This document shows, piece by piece, positions 46,616 through 58,154 of a stretch of 64,000 nucleotides of DNA. The stretch lies in the NCBI RefSeq assembly GCF_000471905.2, contig NW_006494931.1:7151222-7215221 (forward strand). The letters are read 5' to 3'. The notes under the pieces were generated by a model that made no database searches, was not told the origin of the DNA, and saw only the letters and a program-made list of their open reading frames with translations. A program made the translations under genes and the position numbers. This stretch comes from Amborella trichopoda. Taxonomy: Eukaryota > Streptophyta > Magnoliopsida > Amborellales > Amborellaceae. Numbering within the stretch: the first letter of the stretch is position 1; each line of letters begins with the position of its first letter.

Positions 46616-47640
46616 TATCGTAAGACTTTGTGTAATGTTTAAAGAAAGTCAGTATAAAAAACAAGGAAGAACTGACATGATAAGTTTCCTGAAGCACTAC
46701 GGGCTTATCGTACTACTACGTGAAATGCTACTGATTCCCCTCCTTATTCTCTGGTCTATGGGGGTTCTCGAGAAACAAATCCCTTCACTGCGAGCTGCTA
46801 TTCACCAAGGAATAACCGAAGATGATATAGTCAAGCTCTGGTATCAAGAGTAGGATGCACTCGATGGAAAGTGGCTAGAGGCTCAGTAGAACCTTGAACT
46901 CATCCAAGGGGAAATGAAAAGGGCTTTTGACAAGTATGTTAACATCCACTCATTCACCCATGACTATCTAATCTTAGCTGTTAAGAGTCTTGCATGGCCT
47001 GCATAACGGGAAGTTTGAGCCTAAGTGGGAAGGTCCCTTTATAGTAAAAAATGTCTCACCCGACGGGGCCTACATACTGGCACATCTTAAAGGAGGGGAA
47101 GCAATGCCTCCTATCAATGGATGATACTTAAGGAAGAAATACCCATAATGCATATTCAAGAAAAAGAGACTCGATGTGAAAATAAGCAAGATAGTCCAAA
47201 CAAATTCTAACTCTTTTTGTTGCAGTAAAAACGAGTTACGAATTACAAGCAAAAGAAGCCCATTACTTGGGAGGTTACAAGTCTTTTGCATCTAAGGATA
47301 AGAGGACGGTTACAAGCCAAAATCTGTAGTTTCAGTTTTGTATCAAAGAACAAAAGGACGGTTACGGGCCGAAAGAATTTCTCCCCTCATAAAGAAGAAG
47401 AAAACCCACCAAAGAAAAGTGCTCCTCATGAAGCAGAAGCGAAACCACTTGGAGAGCTAGCTTCAATTCATCAGATGAGTAAGATGTTAGTTACAGGCCA
47501 GAAGACGAAGCGAAGCCACTCTAAGAAGTTACCTTCAGTCCATCTGACATGTATATCAAACATACAAGTTAGATATCTCACCTGACTTGTACATCAAACA
47601 TACAACGTAGGATTTATTCGATGTGTGTATCAAACATACA
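46616..47640 (+). mobile_element. Integrase C-terminus and 3' untranslated part, Tat-type element, plus strand
   Basis: From about 46690 the plus strand carries the end of a Ty3/gypsy integrase: LREMLLIPLLILWSMGV, QIPSLRAAIHQGITEDDIVK, then KWEGPFIVKNVSPDGAYILA and PPING-type phrases up to about 47140. Purine-rich 3' untranslated sequence follows (47150-47600) with blocks such as CATAAAGAAGAAGAAAACCC, shared inverted with 54900-55200. The giant LTR beginning next (about 47640-47960) is the expected 3' LTR of this element. It is broken by several interruptions. Confidence 0.75.
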
Positions 47641-49261
47641 AAGCGAGCTAGACTTGGCAAGGAACTTTCCTATGATGGAAAGCATGCCCTGTTCATAGTG
47701 GATGCCCTTCCACAGAACAACATGGCCCTTGCTATTGTTGTGGAGGATTTGGCTTCCAACAGGTACCAAAATCCACGCCTTACCATCATTCACCACTTTT
47801 TGTCGGCCCATGAAGATCGTCGTGCATAGCTCATCGCCGAACATCGCAAATCCCGCACATGACTTACTGCCACATGCAAGCATTACTCTCCGCATCATGA
47901 CAGGCCACACTGCTGATGAGCATCGTCTGCAGTCAGCTCTGGCTGTGTCTTCCAATGGCTAACGCTGGCTGAACTTCTAACGTCGGTTGCCTTTCTTGAG
48001 GATCAACGCCAGTTACACTTTTAAACCATCAGCGTCGGTTGCCCAAACACCAACAGCACTTCTGTTAGTGTCGGACCTGTCACGACTGTTTACTTCCCGA
48101 GACTCCTCTTTTTTGGGGCCTAAGTTTCCACGCCCTCTTAATGGCCGCACGATTTTCAAGGGCGATGGTTCACCTCCCACGACTGTTCACCTTTCCTGCA
48201 ACCGTTTTGTCCCTTCGGTTTCCCACCAGAACTTCTTCAACATGCCGAAAGAGCCCACTGAAAGACTTCCCCCGCTTACGTTTTTTGGCCAGGAAGTCAC
48301 AAAAGTCTCTGCAAAATCACAACAATGCTGGAAAAACTCACTGAAAGACTCCCCCCGCCTGTGTTTTTGGCTTGGAAGTCACCAAAACCTCTGAAAAATC
48401 ACTACAACCCTTGGGAAATCCCTTAAAACTCTCAAAACAATTCCCAAGACTTGCGAAAATGCTTAACACTGCACTTCCTTCCTCTTCCACCTTCAACATA
48501 CCCACGCTGGAATTCTTCTGTTTCCTGGAAAGCCCCATATGCTAACCGCAAAACTCCTGCAAATCCTTCGCAGAGTCTTGCTTGTCAGAAAACCTTTCCT
48601 TCATAAACCTTTGTTTATTGAAACCTTCCCTAAAAGGTTTCCTGAAACACTTGACCTCTTGCCAGAATCTCCCTTGCCACTTGCCGGAAGTTCTAACAGG
48701 CACCCTTTACTCACCGTTAAAATTTTTCTCAAGTTTTTTCCTTCGACGAAAAGTGAGGGAAAATGGGGTCTTAGCCCCCTTATGTAGCCTGCACTACCCT
48801 TGAACACCCCTCACAAGCTGGAAATCCCAGTCGTGTCCAAGGGAAGCCAAAAGAAGATGAGCGGGGACGAGATGAACTGAGGCCCGAGTCAGCACTCATC
48901 GCCACCAGTAAAATTCCAATAAATGGGCTGGGATGGGTCAGGCTCGGGTCATTACTCAAGTATCAATCCATGCCCAGCATCGGCTACTCGGTTGAAGTGA
49001 CTTGGTGCTGGGGAAATTTCAAACAACCCTAGCACAGGTCAACTTGGCACCGGGTGAATTTCAAACGACCTTAATGCCGATTTACTTAGCGTCAATTGTG
49101 TTCAAACAATGTCACGGCTCGTTCATAGCGCCAACTGAGTTTTAACAACCCAGAGCCGATTGTGTTTTTAATAACTCAATGCCAGTTGAACACTCGCAAG
49201 AAATAATTATTGGTACACCTAGTGCCGTTGGTATTTTGAGTTGTTTATTGTCGCCTATTTC

Positions 49262-49690
49262 CAGCTAAAGCCTTGTGTGTCTTGTCATCCCCAGTGGAGG
49301 TGTACCCAGGCTGTTGCACCCAAGATATGACCTATCATCCCCAATGGAGTCAGGAGTACTATCCCTCATCCCCATAAAAGTCACACCCATACTACAACCC
49401 ATTATCCCCAGTGGAGTTAGGGTCATTCTTACCTCTTCAATTCCCTGTGGTTTTGTTTCACACCAAGCTATCTTATCCCCAGGGAATCGGGTCACCTGTC
49501 ATAAGCCAATTCTCCATAGAGTCTCATCTTTCGCTCTAGGGAGTCACGCTTGCCCCCTTAAGCCCTAGGGAAGTCTGCTTCTATTGACCATCCTTCATCA
49601 GGTCACTATTTCCATCTAAGCCCTCAGTTTTTGAATGGTCTTAACCATTTTATCCTTAGGAAGTCGGATTGTCATCCACAAACCTATTCC
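49262..49690 (+). repeat. CCCCAGTGGAGTC-type array
   Basis: About ten units, including ATCCCCAGTGGAGTTAGG (from 49404) and ATCCCCAATGGAGTCAGG (from about 49336). It is the counterpart of 1441-1915. Confidence 0.75.
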
Positions 49691-49714
49691 CCATGAAGCT
49701 CCACCTACATGACG

Positions 49715-50390
49715 ACCCAGCCTCGATCTATGCTGGACGACCCTAAACTGCACAGCCTCAGTCCGTGCTGCACGACCCTAAACTGCACTGCCTCGGTCCA
49801 TGCTGCACGACCCTAAACTACACAGTCATAGTCCATGTTGTACAACCCGAAACTGGACAGCCTCGGTCTAGTTGCATGACCCTAAACTGCACAGCCTCGA
49901 TCCCCCTGCTTGACCTTAAAATTGCACAGCCTTGGTCTAGTTGCATGACCCTAAAACTGCATTGTCCAAACTATATGACCTTAAATTATAGCGGAGGTCT
50001 AGTTGTATGACCTTAAACTGCACAGTCTTAGTTGTATGACTTTAATCTAAACAACCATGGTCAGTGCTGCATGACCCTAAACTGCATAGCCTCGGTCTGT
50101 GCTGTACAACCCTAGACTGCACAACCTCGATCCTTACTAGACGACCCTAAACTACACAACCTAGGTCCGGCTGCATGACCTTAAAATTGCATAGCCCTGG
50201 TCGAGTTGCATGACCTTAAAACTACATGGTCCAAACTATATGACCTTAAATTGTAACGGATGTCTAGCTGCATGACCTTAAACTGCATGGTCCTAGTTGT
50301 ATGACTTTAAACTGCATAACCATGGTCTAGCTGTATGACCTTAACCATAGTGCACGTCTTGGCTACATGATGATAAAAACTTTTGCAAAG
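49715..50390 (+). repeat. 33-bp minisatellite, about 20 units
   Basis: The longest array of the GCATGACCTTAAACTGCAC unit in the window. About twice as many units are present as at 1933-2265, so copy number has changed between LTR copies. Confidence 0.85.
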
Positions 50391-51560
50391 GTCCCAGAGC
50401 ATTAAAACTGGTCGTCATATACGTGCACATGCCTTTACATGCACTTTCACGCACGCCTTCCCTAACCTACCTATTAGTGTGCGCGTGCCACCTTCAATAC
50501 CTACCCAGTGTGTCCAATCAATCATCATCCTACATCACTCCCCAGTGAGTCTCACCTTTGCTCACAAAATGGCGAATCATCCCACCACCTATAGTCATCA
50601 TAAGTTAGTGGGTCACTTTTCCACCTTCCTTTCATACATCATCCATCTTTCACAAGCAGCCTCATGCCATCTACCCAACAGTGATCTAAACCACTACCAT
50701 GCTCACTTCATGACTCCTACAGACTACTATCCATCCCCATTATGGTCCAGTTGTATGACCTTAAACTGTAGTGCACGTCTTGCCCACATGACGTAAAAAG
50801 GCTTCTCACAGGTCCCGGAGGCATGACCTTAAACACGCCTTCACAAAGAAAAATGATGAAATAATGGGCATAGTGTATACCTTAACAAGGGAACGCTATG
50901 AGTATAAACGACAGACATGCATGGTCACGAAATCATGTGTAAAAGAGTTCTGTGAATAAAAACCGTGCATAGTGAAAATTCGTAAGGGCATCATGAGTAA
51001 AAATGGATGAAAAGGGTGGACATGGCCGAAAGGTCATGGTAAAAGAGCCCCAAACTAAAAAGAAGTTGGTGAAAAGCGTCTCTATGACGTCGCTTGCCAA
51101 GTTCAAGCCAAAATTCACAAAGGACACTTGGACCAATAAACAGGTTGATGCAACACTCGCAACAAAAGGCGGGTTCAGCCTTCACTAAAAATAAAAGAAA
51201 AAAAGAAAGTCCCAGGTAACACAATGCTAGGAATCCAAAAATACGAGCTTCAAGAAAAATATTCCTGCAGCTTGAGTCTAGTTGTAAAAGGACTCGAAAG
51301 ACAGAAGAAAATATATGTCTCATGCGGAAGAACATTATTCCCATGAGGTCACAAACACACTCTAGAAACAAACACTACAAAGTCAAGAAACTGACAAAGT
51401 CAGAGACTTCAGCGTGCCTAGTCGGCAAGCCCAGACCTTTGGGATCAGCTAATAAAACTGCCCCTGAATGGACTCAATAGGCAAGACTTACAATGGTACT
51501 TTGATAGTCAAAAGAAAACCTGGTACAACAGAAAACAACGCCAACCAAAAGCATACAAAT

Positions 51561-51580
51561 NNNNNNNNNNNNNNNNNNNN
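51561..51580. other. Assembly gap, 20 N
   Basis: Lies inside the giant LTR. By comparison with 3454-3515 about 60 bp are expected here, so the N run is not to scale. Confidence 0.98.
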
Positions 51581-53179
51581 GACGGGCCCGATTTTGACGA
51601 GGTTCATACAAAATCCTCAGCTTTAAAATCACAAACAGTCCGCACGATGGTGAAGACTTACTACAAGATCCCTCAAAATGTTTCTTTTCCCCCTAAAGTC
51701 TCTACGTACGAACCCACGAACAATGCATCCCCACGTCTGAGCATCCTAGTTACACCGTTACGTGAATCTCCTTGGCGTTCACCTAGCCACAGGAAAAAAG
51801 TGAAAGTCGAAAGAAACTTTCCGAATGATTGTCCTTCTTACTTCTCTTGAAGCACAACAATTGACGGGGCAAGCTGTTTGAACGTATTTTTCAGCACCTT
51901 GTTCCTCGATAGGAAGTAGGCCAATAAAGCCTACAAAACAGTGGAAATTTCAGACAGTCTTAGAATAGCCCCAGAATTGGTCAAGATCTTCATCAGCACT
52001 TCAAAAGACCACTTGCCAAGTTTCATCGCAATCAGACAGGTCTAAGGCAATGAATACAAAGAAACAATTTCATCAAAATCGGTCTCTAGCACCCTAAAAT
52101 GGACCTTATAACTAGAGTATTACTATTGGTGCATCAAACAGCTATGGGACCACCACCTTTAGATCTGGCACGGTTGAAAATCCCTATGGGTCAAGTTTTA
52201 GCTTAATCGGACACTCCAAGATAAAATTATGATTGAAATACCTAAACGGGGTAGGCCGCACACTATTCCCGTGTGACCTCATTGCATCAAAAGACCATTA
52301 AAATTGGTTGTTGTTAGAGTCACAAGCAGTCACTTTTGAGGACTATAACTCACTCGTTCCATGTTAGATCGCTCCCAAATTTGTTGAGTGTGCTCTTCTC
52401 ATTAAGATGAGCAATTCAATATGTGGTATGCCCCATGATGACGCCCAAGCAAGGAGAAAAACTAAATGGAAGTTGATGATCCTTGAAGGAAGTTGCAGAA
52501 AATTCAACAGCAGCACGCCTCGTTCGAGCAGCCAGATCACGACGTTCGCATACCCAATCGGCATGAAACCAATTGCATTATGTGCGTGAGTCCAAGGCTA
52601 TCTCCGGTCCGAACCTCGTGTACGATGAACAGTTGGATTTCTCACAAGAAGGCATCAAAGCTGCTGTAAATTTCGACCGCTAGATTTCAAGATTCCGGTA
52701 AAAAATGCAAGACGACAAAATCTTCATTTGGACAAGAAATCAAGCTGAATTTGTTGCAACGTGATCGTGACGGCATGCTCAGTGTGATTCAATGAAGAAT
52801 TCACGAAGAAACATCAAGGAACGAGCACACAATCGATTCAAAGTTTTCAAGATTCCTCCAAAATTCAAGTCTCATGATCATGGCTCAAAACATGATTCAT
52901 GGCTTGAAGTTGGTATCAAAATGATCCCCATGCTGAGCCCTTTAAGAAAACAATAATCTTTGAATCAAACAAGCATCAGAACGACTCCAGGTCAGCCACA
53001 GAAGATGACGCAAGTTCTCGGGTAGCAGCAGGGACTGTTCTAGAATTCCACAAATTGTTAAGCAGGGGCAAAACAGTCTTTTTGCACCCATTTTTATAAT
53101 TTCTTTAAATTTAATTAAATTGTAATTATCTTTAAGTTTAGGTAGTTTTTGGGTGTACACCCACGTTCTAGGCCAATTC

Positions 53180-53187
53180 TATATAAA
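53180..53187 (+). promoter_or_regulatory. LTR TATA box
   Basis: TATATAAA in the context GGCCAATTCTATATAAAC, matching 5121-5128. A CAATAAAATT polyadenylation-like signal follows about 60 bp downstream. Confidence 0.6.
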
Positions 53188-53574
53188 CAAGTAATGCTCT
53201 CACTATACAAACGACAAATACATTCCTCTTGGATCAATCAATAAAATTCAGATATTTACTTAATCTTGTGGGTACATCTTGGAGAGAGAGAGGAGAGAGA
53301 AGAAAGGGGTCAGTACCCTTTAGGTAGGTAACTCTCTCTCCTCCCCTCTTTTTCTTCTCTATCTCTATCTCTCTTCTTCTTATATCTATCTCTTTCTCTC
53401 TCTTCTTCTTGTCTTTATCTCTCTTCTCATCTCTATCTCTTTCTCTCTCTTCTTCTCTTCTCTATCTCTTTCTTTCTCTTCCTTCTTTCTCGTCTCTATC
53501 TCTTTCTCTCTCTTCTTCTTATCTCTATCTCTTTCTCTCTTTTCTTCTCATCTCTATCTCCTTCTTTTTTTTTA

Positions 53575-54140
53575 TTGTAGTCGACAAAGCCTAGCGTCAG
53601 CTGGATTTGTCTCATCTTCTCTTATGTTGCAGTCTGTGAAGCCTAACGCCGGCTGGATTTCTCTCTCTTCTTCTCTTCTATTGCAATTGGCGAAGCTTAG
53701 CATCGGCTGGATTTTCTCTCTCTTTTTCTATCATAGTCGGTGAAGCTTAGCGTCGGCTCGATTTTTTTCTCTCTCTCTCTTTTACAATAGTCGGTGAAGC
53801 CTAGTGCCCGCTCGATCTCTCTCTCTTGCTTCTCTTCCATCACAACCGACGTAAGCATAGTGTCAGTTGGGTTTCTCCCTTTCTTCTCTTCTGGCACAAT
53901 CGGCAAAGCCTAACGCCAACAGCATCTTTTCTCTTTTCTTCTGACATAGTTGGTGAAGCCAATCGTCGATTGCATTTTCCCTCTCTTCTTCTGACACAGC
54001 CGGTGAAGCCTAGTGCCGACTGCATCTTACATCTCTTCTCCTTTGTATAATCTAGTTGGTCAAGTCTAGCACCGACCGCATTTTCTCTCTCTTCCTTTTA
54101 ACACACTCAGTAATACCTAGCGTCAACTGCGTCTTCCTTC
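53575..54140 (+). repeat. Hairpin-type minisatellite, about 11 units
   Basis: Units contain GTGAAGCCTAGCGYCGGCTGG-like cores with CT-rich spacers. Inverted arms are less complete here than at 5650-6530; several units keep only 3-5 paired bases, for example AGTTGG with CGATTG-type arms. It is the same array at the same LTR position. Confidence 0.75.
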
Positions 54141-54974
54141 CCTCTCTCTCTTTTATTCTCTCGCCTTTCAAACTCTTCTTTTCCTTTCTTCTCCCTCCTT
54201 CCTTATGTTCCCTTCTTCTCTTATTTCATTTCTTATTCTGTCCTCGTAACCATCATTTTGTTATTCTTTCATTCGACTAAGAGGGATTGAGGTTAGCTTT
54301 TCATGATAGTCCTGTCGTCTAGCCATTATGTTGTTGTGCCTAGATTACTTGGCCCGCTTTATTGCCACGACGGACTAAGCATCGTGCCTAGCTAGTCGGT
54401 ACTGATAATGATGCGTAGTAGTAATCATGTGAGCCGATCTTAGTTACTGAGCCCGTTTTGCTACCATGTCAAGCCAATTATTCACCAGCTTAGTCTCCAC
54501 TTTGATCCTCTTACTCAGTCGAATTCTTCTCTCCCCTGTTATTCTTCTATTATTTTTATCTTCTTCTATTTGAATGCCCATGCTTGTGTACATTCATCAA
54601 AGAGGAAAAGGGTGAAGTCTCACGCGGCGTTGGCCTGCCTATGGTAATGGTAGCACGTGGCATTGAGCTTCGCACTGCAGTTATGGTGTTGAGTCACACG
54701 TGGCGATGATCACTCGCGGCATTGAGTTGCACGTGGCAATGATAGTGGACAGCGATCCCTTTTGTGGGCCTAAAGTGATGGCAAATGAGAAGGGCCGGTT
54801 ACTGTGGTCTGTTGGAAGCCAAGTCCTTGAGTACAACAATGAAGTCCATGTTATTTTGGAGGATGGGAATCCATCATAGGCCACTTCCCTGGAAGCTAGC
54901 CATGCCTCGTAAGTTGAATTGAAGCTGACTAGGAAATGGTTGGGCTTCTTCTTTTTAGCCTGTAACCATCCTCT

Positions 54975-55097
54975 TTTGTGGTTTTGCTTCTTCTTCATGA
55001 GGAGAGCGTTTCTTTGATCGTTTTGCTTCTTCTTCATGAGGAGAGTATTCCTTTTTGTGGTTTTACTTCTTCTTCATAAGGAGAGTATTTCTTTTTG
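54975..55097 (-). repeat. Three tandem 39-40 bp purine-rich units near the element 3' end
   Basis: On the minus strand the units read CTCATGAAGAAGAAGCAAAAC-like phrases; starts in plus coordinates are near 54979, 55019 and 55058. Similar GAAGAAGAAAAC blocks are at 47385-47450 in the plus-strand relative. They may have grown from the polypurine tract used for plus-strand priming. Confidence 0.7.
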
Positions 55098-55399
55098 GCC
55101 TGTAACCCTACTCTTATCCTCAGATGCAATACCTTTGTAACTTCCCTAACAATGGGCTTTAGATTGTAGCTCGTAACTTTTGCTGATAACGAAGTTTGAC
55201 TCTCTCATATTCGGTTAGTCCCTGATGTATAACGATACGGAGTGAAGGTATTTGAACTTGGAGGGGTCAAACCGCCTCACCTCCGTAAACCAGGGAATAA
55301 GGGGTAGAGTTTGTAGCATTGTGAGTGGTGGTGTGATAGGTCCATAGAGCCTCAGGCATGCCAATTCTTCCTCGACTTCGAAACTGACTTCCGGAGCAC

Positions 55400-56290
55400 T
55401 CCGCACAGGGTTTTATTGAACACCTTGGCAAAACCGTTGGCTCGAGGGTAGTACATGGTCAAGTATTTTCATTCAAAGCCGAACTGGTTGACTAGGCTAT
55501 CAACATGATGGCTTCTGAACTGAGGGCCAATATCAGAGATTATTCGATCTGGAACTTCGAACCGATATATGATATGGTGTTACAGGAAGTTGGCCACAGT
55601 GGTCCCTGGAACCTGATTAAGAGCGACCGCTTCAGCCCACTTGGAAAAGTTATCTATTGCTGCTAGAATTAAGGCACGACCCAAGGCAGAAGGAGGGTTG
55701 ATGGGTCATATAATATCCATACCCCACTAGGAAAAGGGCCATGATGTTACTGTATGGTAGAGAGGCTCTGAGGGCTGATGAATGAGGCCTGAGTGAATTT
55801 GGTACATTTGGCATCTTTTAGCATAGTTTTGGGCATCGGCCACCATTGAAGGATAATAATAGTCGAGTATGTGTATGCATTCGTAGACCTTAGGGTCAGA
55901 CTGATGCATCCCACAGATACCTGAATGCACCTCTTCGAGTACTTATCTTGCTTCTTGTGCATCGACACATCTGAGGAGAATTTCGTCAAATGATCAATGA
56001 AAGAGGAGGTCCCAAGATTGTACTTGGAAGACATCCATCGTATACCATTGCGTTTCGCCTGATCCTCAGGCAGCCTTCCGTGCTTTATGAAATCGGTGAT
56101 AGGCTCCCTCTAGTCTTCTACTTGTTTTACCTCTGCACATATCGGGTTGAAGAATTTAGGCTCTTGCTTCTTAGCCTTGTATTCTTTTTCTCGGGACATT
56201 TCCTTCTCTGCCTTAATGACATCCTTGACTGCAAGGAGTGCTCCGAATGGGTAAGACGGGCATTAGAGGCAAACATCTCTCTCATCGTCT
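55400..56290 (-). mobile_element. Integrase region of the minus-strand element
   Basis: The zinc-binding part shows GICGMHQSD, YYYPSMVADAQNYAKRCQMY and HTVTSWPFS (55930-55727), fitting the HHCC module upstream of the catalytic core. Core-like sequence follows toward 55400, for example the complement of GCTTCAGCCCACTTGG at 55629. It parallels the fragment at 43291-44026. It is a fossil in several frames. Confidence 0.7.
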
Positions 56291-56408
56291 ACATCAACTT
56301 CGATTCTCAAGTCGACATGTCTCCATTCTGTTACCCAGACAGGCATGGGCCCTCATGAAGATAATTGAATGGTAGCCCCAAGCTTTGAGAGTGCATCAGT
56401 CTGCGAGT

Positions 56409-57240
56409 TTACCTTCTACGGATATGACTCAGAGATAAATCATCGAACTGGGACATATAAGATTTGGTCGTCTCATGATAAGGCTTGAGAGTATCCTTCC
56501 TCACATCATAAATCCCTTTAACCTGCTGGATTACCAGCTCAGAGTCGTCAAAGATGTTTAATTGCTTCAGGTCTAGCTTCTGGGTGATCTCCAATCTGAT
56601 TATGAGGGCTTGATATTCAACTTCATTATGAGAAAATTCCTTTGCAAGTGGGAAAGATAGAGGAATCACTCCACCGTCGGGAGTCTTGAACACGACTTCG
56701 GCACCCCCTTTGTCAGACTGAAATGCTCTATCAAAATACATCTCCCACGGCCGAGCTAGTACCGTATATAAAACTTCTTCATCCGGGAGATCACTCGATA
56801 TGGGAGATTTTGATGGGACAGGGTGAGCCGCGAGGAAGTCTGCTAGGACTTGACCTTTGACTGCCTTCTGTGGTACGTACATGATATCGAAATCCATCAG
56901 CAGTAATACCCACTTAGTCAAGCGCCCTGATAGGCATGGCCGGGTCATAAGGGACTTCACCAAATCTGCCTTCGAGATTAGTTTAGCCTCGTGACCGAGC
57001 AAGTAACGACAGAGTTTATGTACCACAAAGATCAAGGCTCAGAACATCTTTTCGATGTGAGGGTAATTCTTCTCGACCCCCTGCATTCTATGGTAGAGAT
57101 AATAAAGCACTATCTCTTTCCCCCCATCATTATTCTGTGCTAGGAGTGCCCCGAGTGACTCATCAAGGGTGGTCACATTTAGAATGAGAGGCCTCCTTAA
57201 CACTGGCGTAGAGAACACTAAAGGATTCAACAAATATTGC
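56409..57240 (-). mobile_element. RNase H and second (archaeal-type) RNase H of the element
   Basis: The first part (57233-57000) has DESLGALLAQNNDGGKEIVL and GVEKNYPHIEK, the Ty3/gypsy RNase H pattern. The next frame (57035-56409) ends the first domain with MTRPCLSGRLTKWVLLLMDF and VKGQVLADFLAAHP. A second domain then starts WEMYFDRAFQSDKGGAEVVF and continues with NEVEYQALI and FDDSELVIQQVKG. A second RNase H with DGA/E/D-type positions is diagnostic of the Tat branch of plant Ty3/gypsy elements. Confidence 0.8.
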
Positions 57241-57446
57241 TTGATGTCATCGAGTGCAGCTTGGCACTCCTCATCCCATATGAAGGGAGTGTCCTTCTTC
57301 AGTAGGTGTGAAAAGGGCCTGCATCGCCTTGAAAGGTTTGAGATGAATCTTCGAGTATAGACCAGCTATCCTTGGATAGACCGCAGTTCATGTAGGGTCA
57401 TAGGCGGTGGCATATCGTGAATTGCCTTGATTTTGATCGGCTCAAT

Positions 57447-58154
57447 CTACAGCCCATGGCACCTCACGATGAGCCCTAAGAATTTTCCTAAGAGTACACC
57501 AAAGGCACATTTCAAGGGGTTCATCTTGAGTAGGTGACGCTGCAGCCGTTCAAATACCTTTTTAAGATCTTGTACATGAGCGTCCTTTGCTTCAAATTTC
57601 ACCACAAATTCATCCACATAACACTCAACCTCCTTGTGGATCATATCCTTGAAGATGATTGTCATGGCTCACTGGTACGTGGCACTGGCGTTCTTCAACC
57701 AAAAAGGCATCACAGTGTAGCAAAAGACACCTTTTCGGGTCAAAAATGCAGTGGCCACCTCATCTTCTGGTGCCATCTTGATTTGATTATAACTAGAATA
57801 TCCATCCATGAAGTAGAAGATTTGGCAATGAGCTGTGGAATCAACAAGCATCTCGGTGAACAACAGGAGGATGTCATCCTTGGGGCAGGCGGTATTCAAG
57901 TCACGAAAGTCAATATAGACACTGATTTGGCCATTTTTCTTCTTGATTGAGGCAACATTTGCCAGCCATCTGGGGTATTTGACTTTGCGTATGAATCTAG
58001 CCTGCCTGAGCTTGATCACCTCAACATCGATCTGCATCTCTAGGTTGGGTCTAAACCATCTTGATTTTTGCTTTATGGGTTTGATAAACAGATCAATACT
58101 GAGACGATGGACAACAACCTGAGGGTCTAGACCTGGCATCTCATGATGATGCAA
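57447..58154 (-). mobile_element. Reverse transcriptase region of the element
   Basis: Motifs in order: KVKYPRWLANVASIKKKNGQ, YIDFRDLNTACPKDD, FYFMDGYSSYNQIKMAPEDE, TVMPFWLKNASATYQ, then in the next frame IFKDMIHKEVECYVDEFVVK, which covers the YxDD catalytic box position. These are typical of Tat-lineage RT. It is a fossil in more than one frame. Confidence 0.85.

Larger units (their letters stand above)
47641..54620 (+). mobile_element. Giant LTR (3' LTR), plus strand, last ~650 bp missing
   Basis: This is the second long copy of the LTR seen at 1-7302, of the same subfamily (hairpin GAAGCCTAGCG array at 53575-54140). Repeat arrays come in the same order: 44-bp (48975-49215), CCCC-type (49262-49690), 33-bp (49715-50390, more at 50740-50835), TATA at 53180-53187, CT tract (53330-53570), hairpin array. 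The copy ends at about 54620 against the 3' side of a minus-strand element and lacks the terminal TAACCA part. The exact LTR start is not visible (between 47640 and 47960). It is clearly diverged from the 1-7302 copy, so both are old. Confidence 0.75.
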
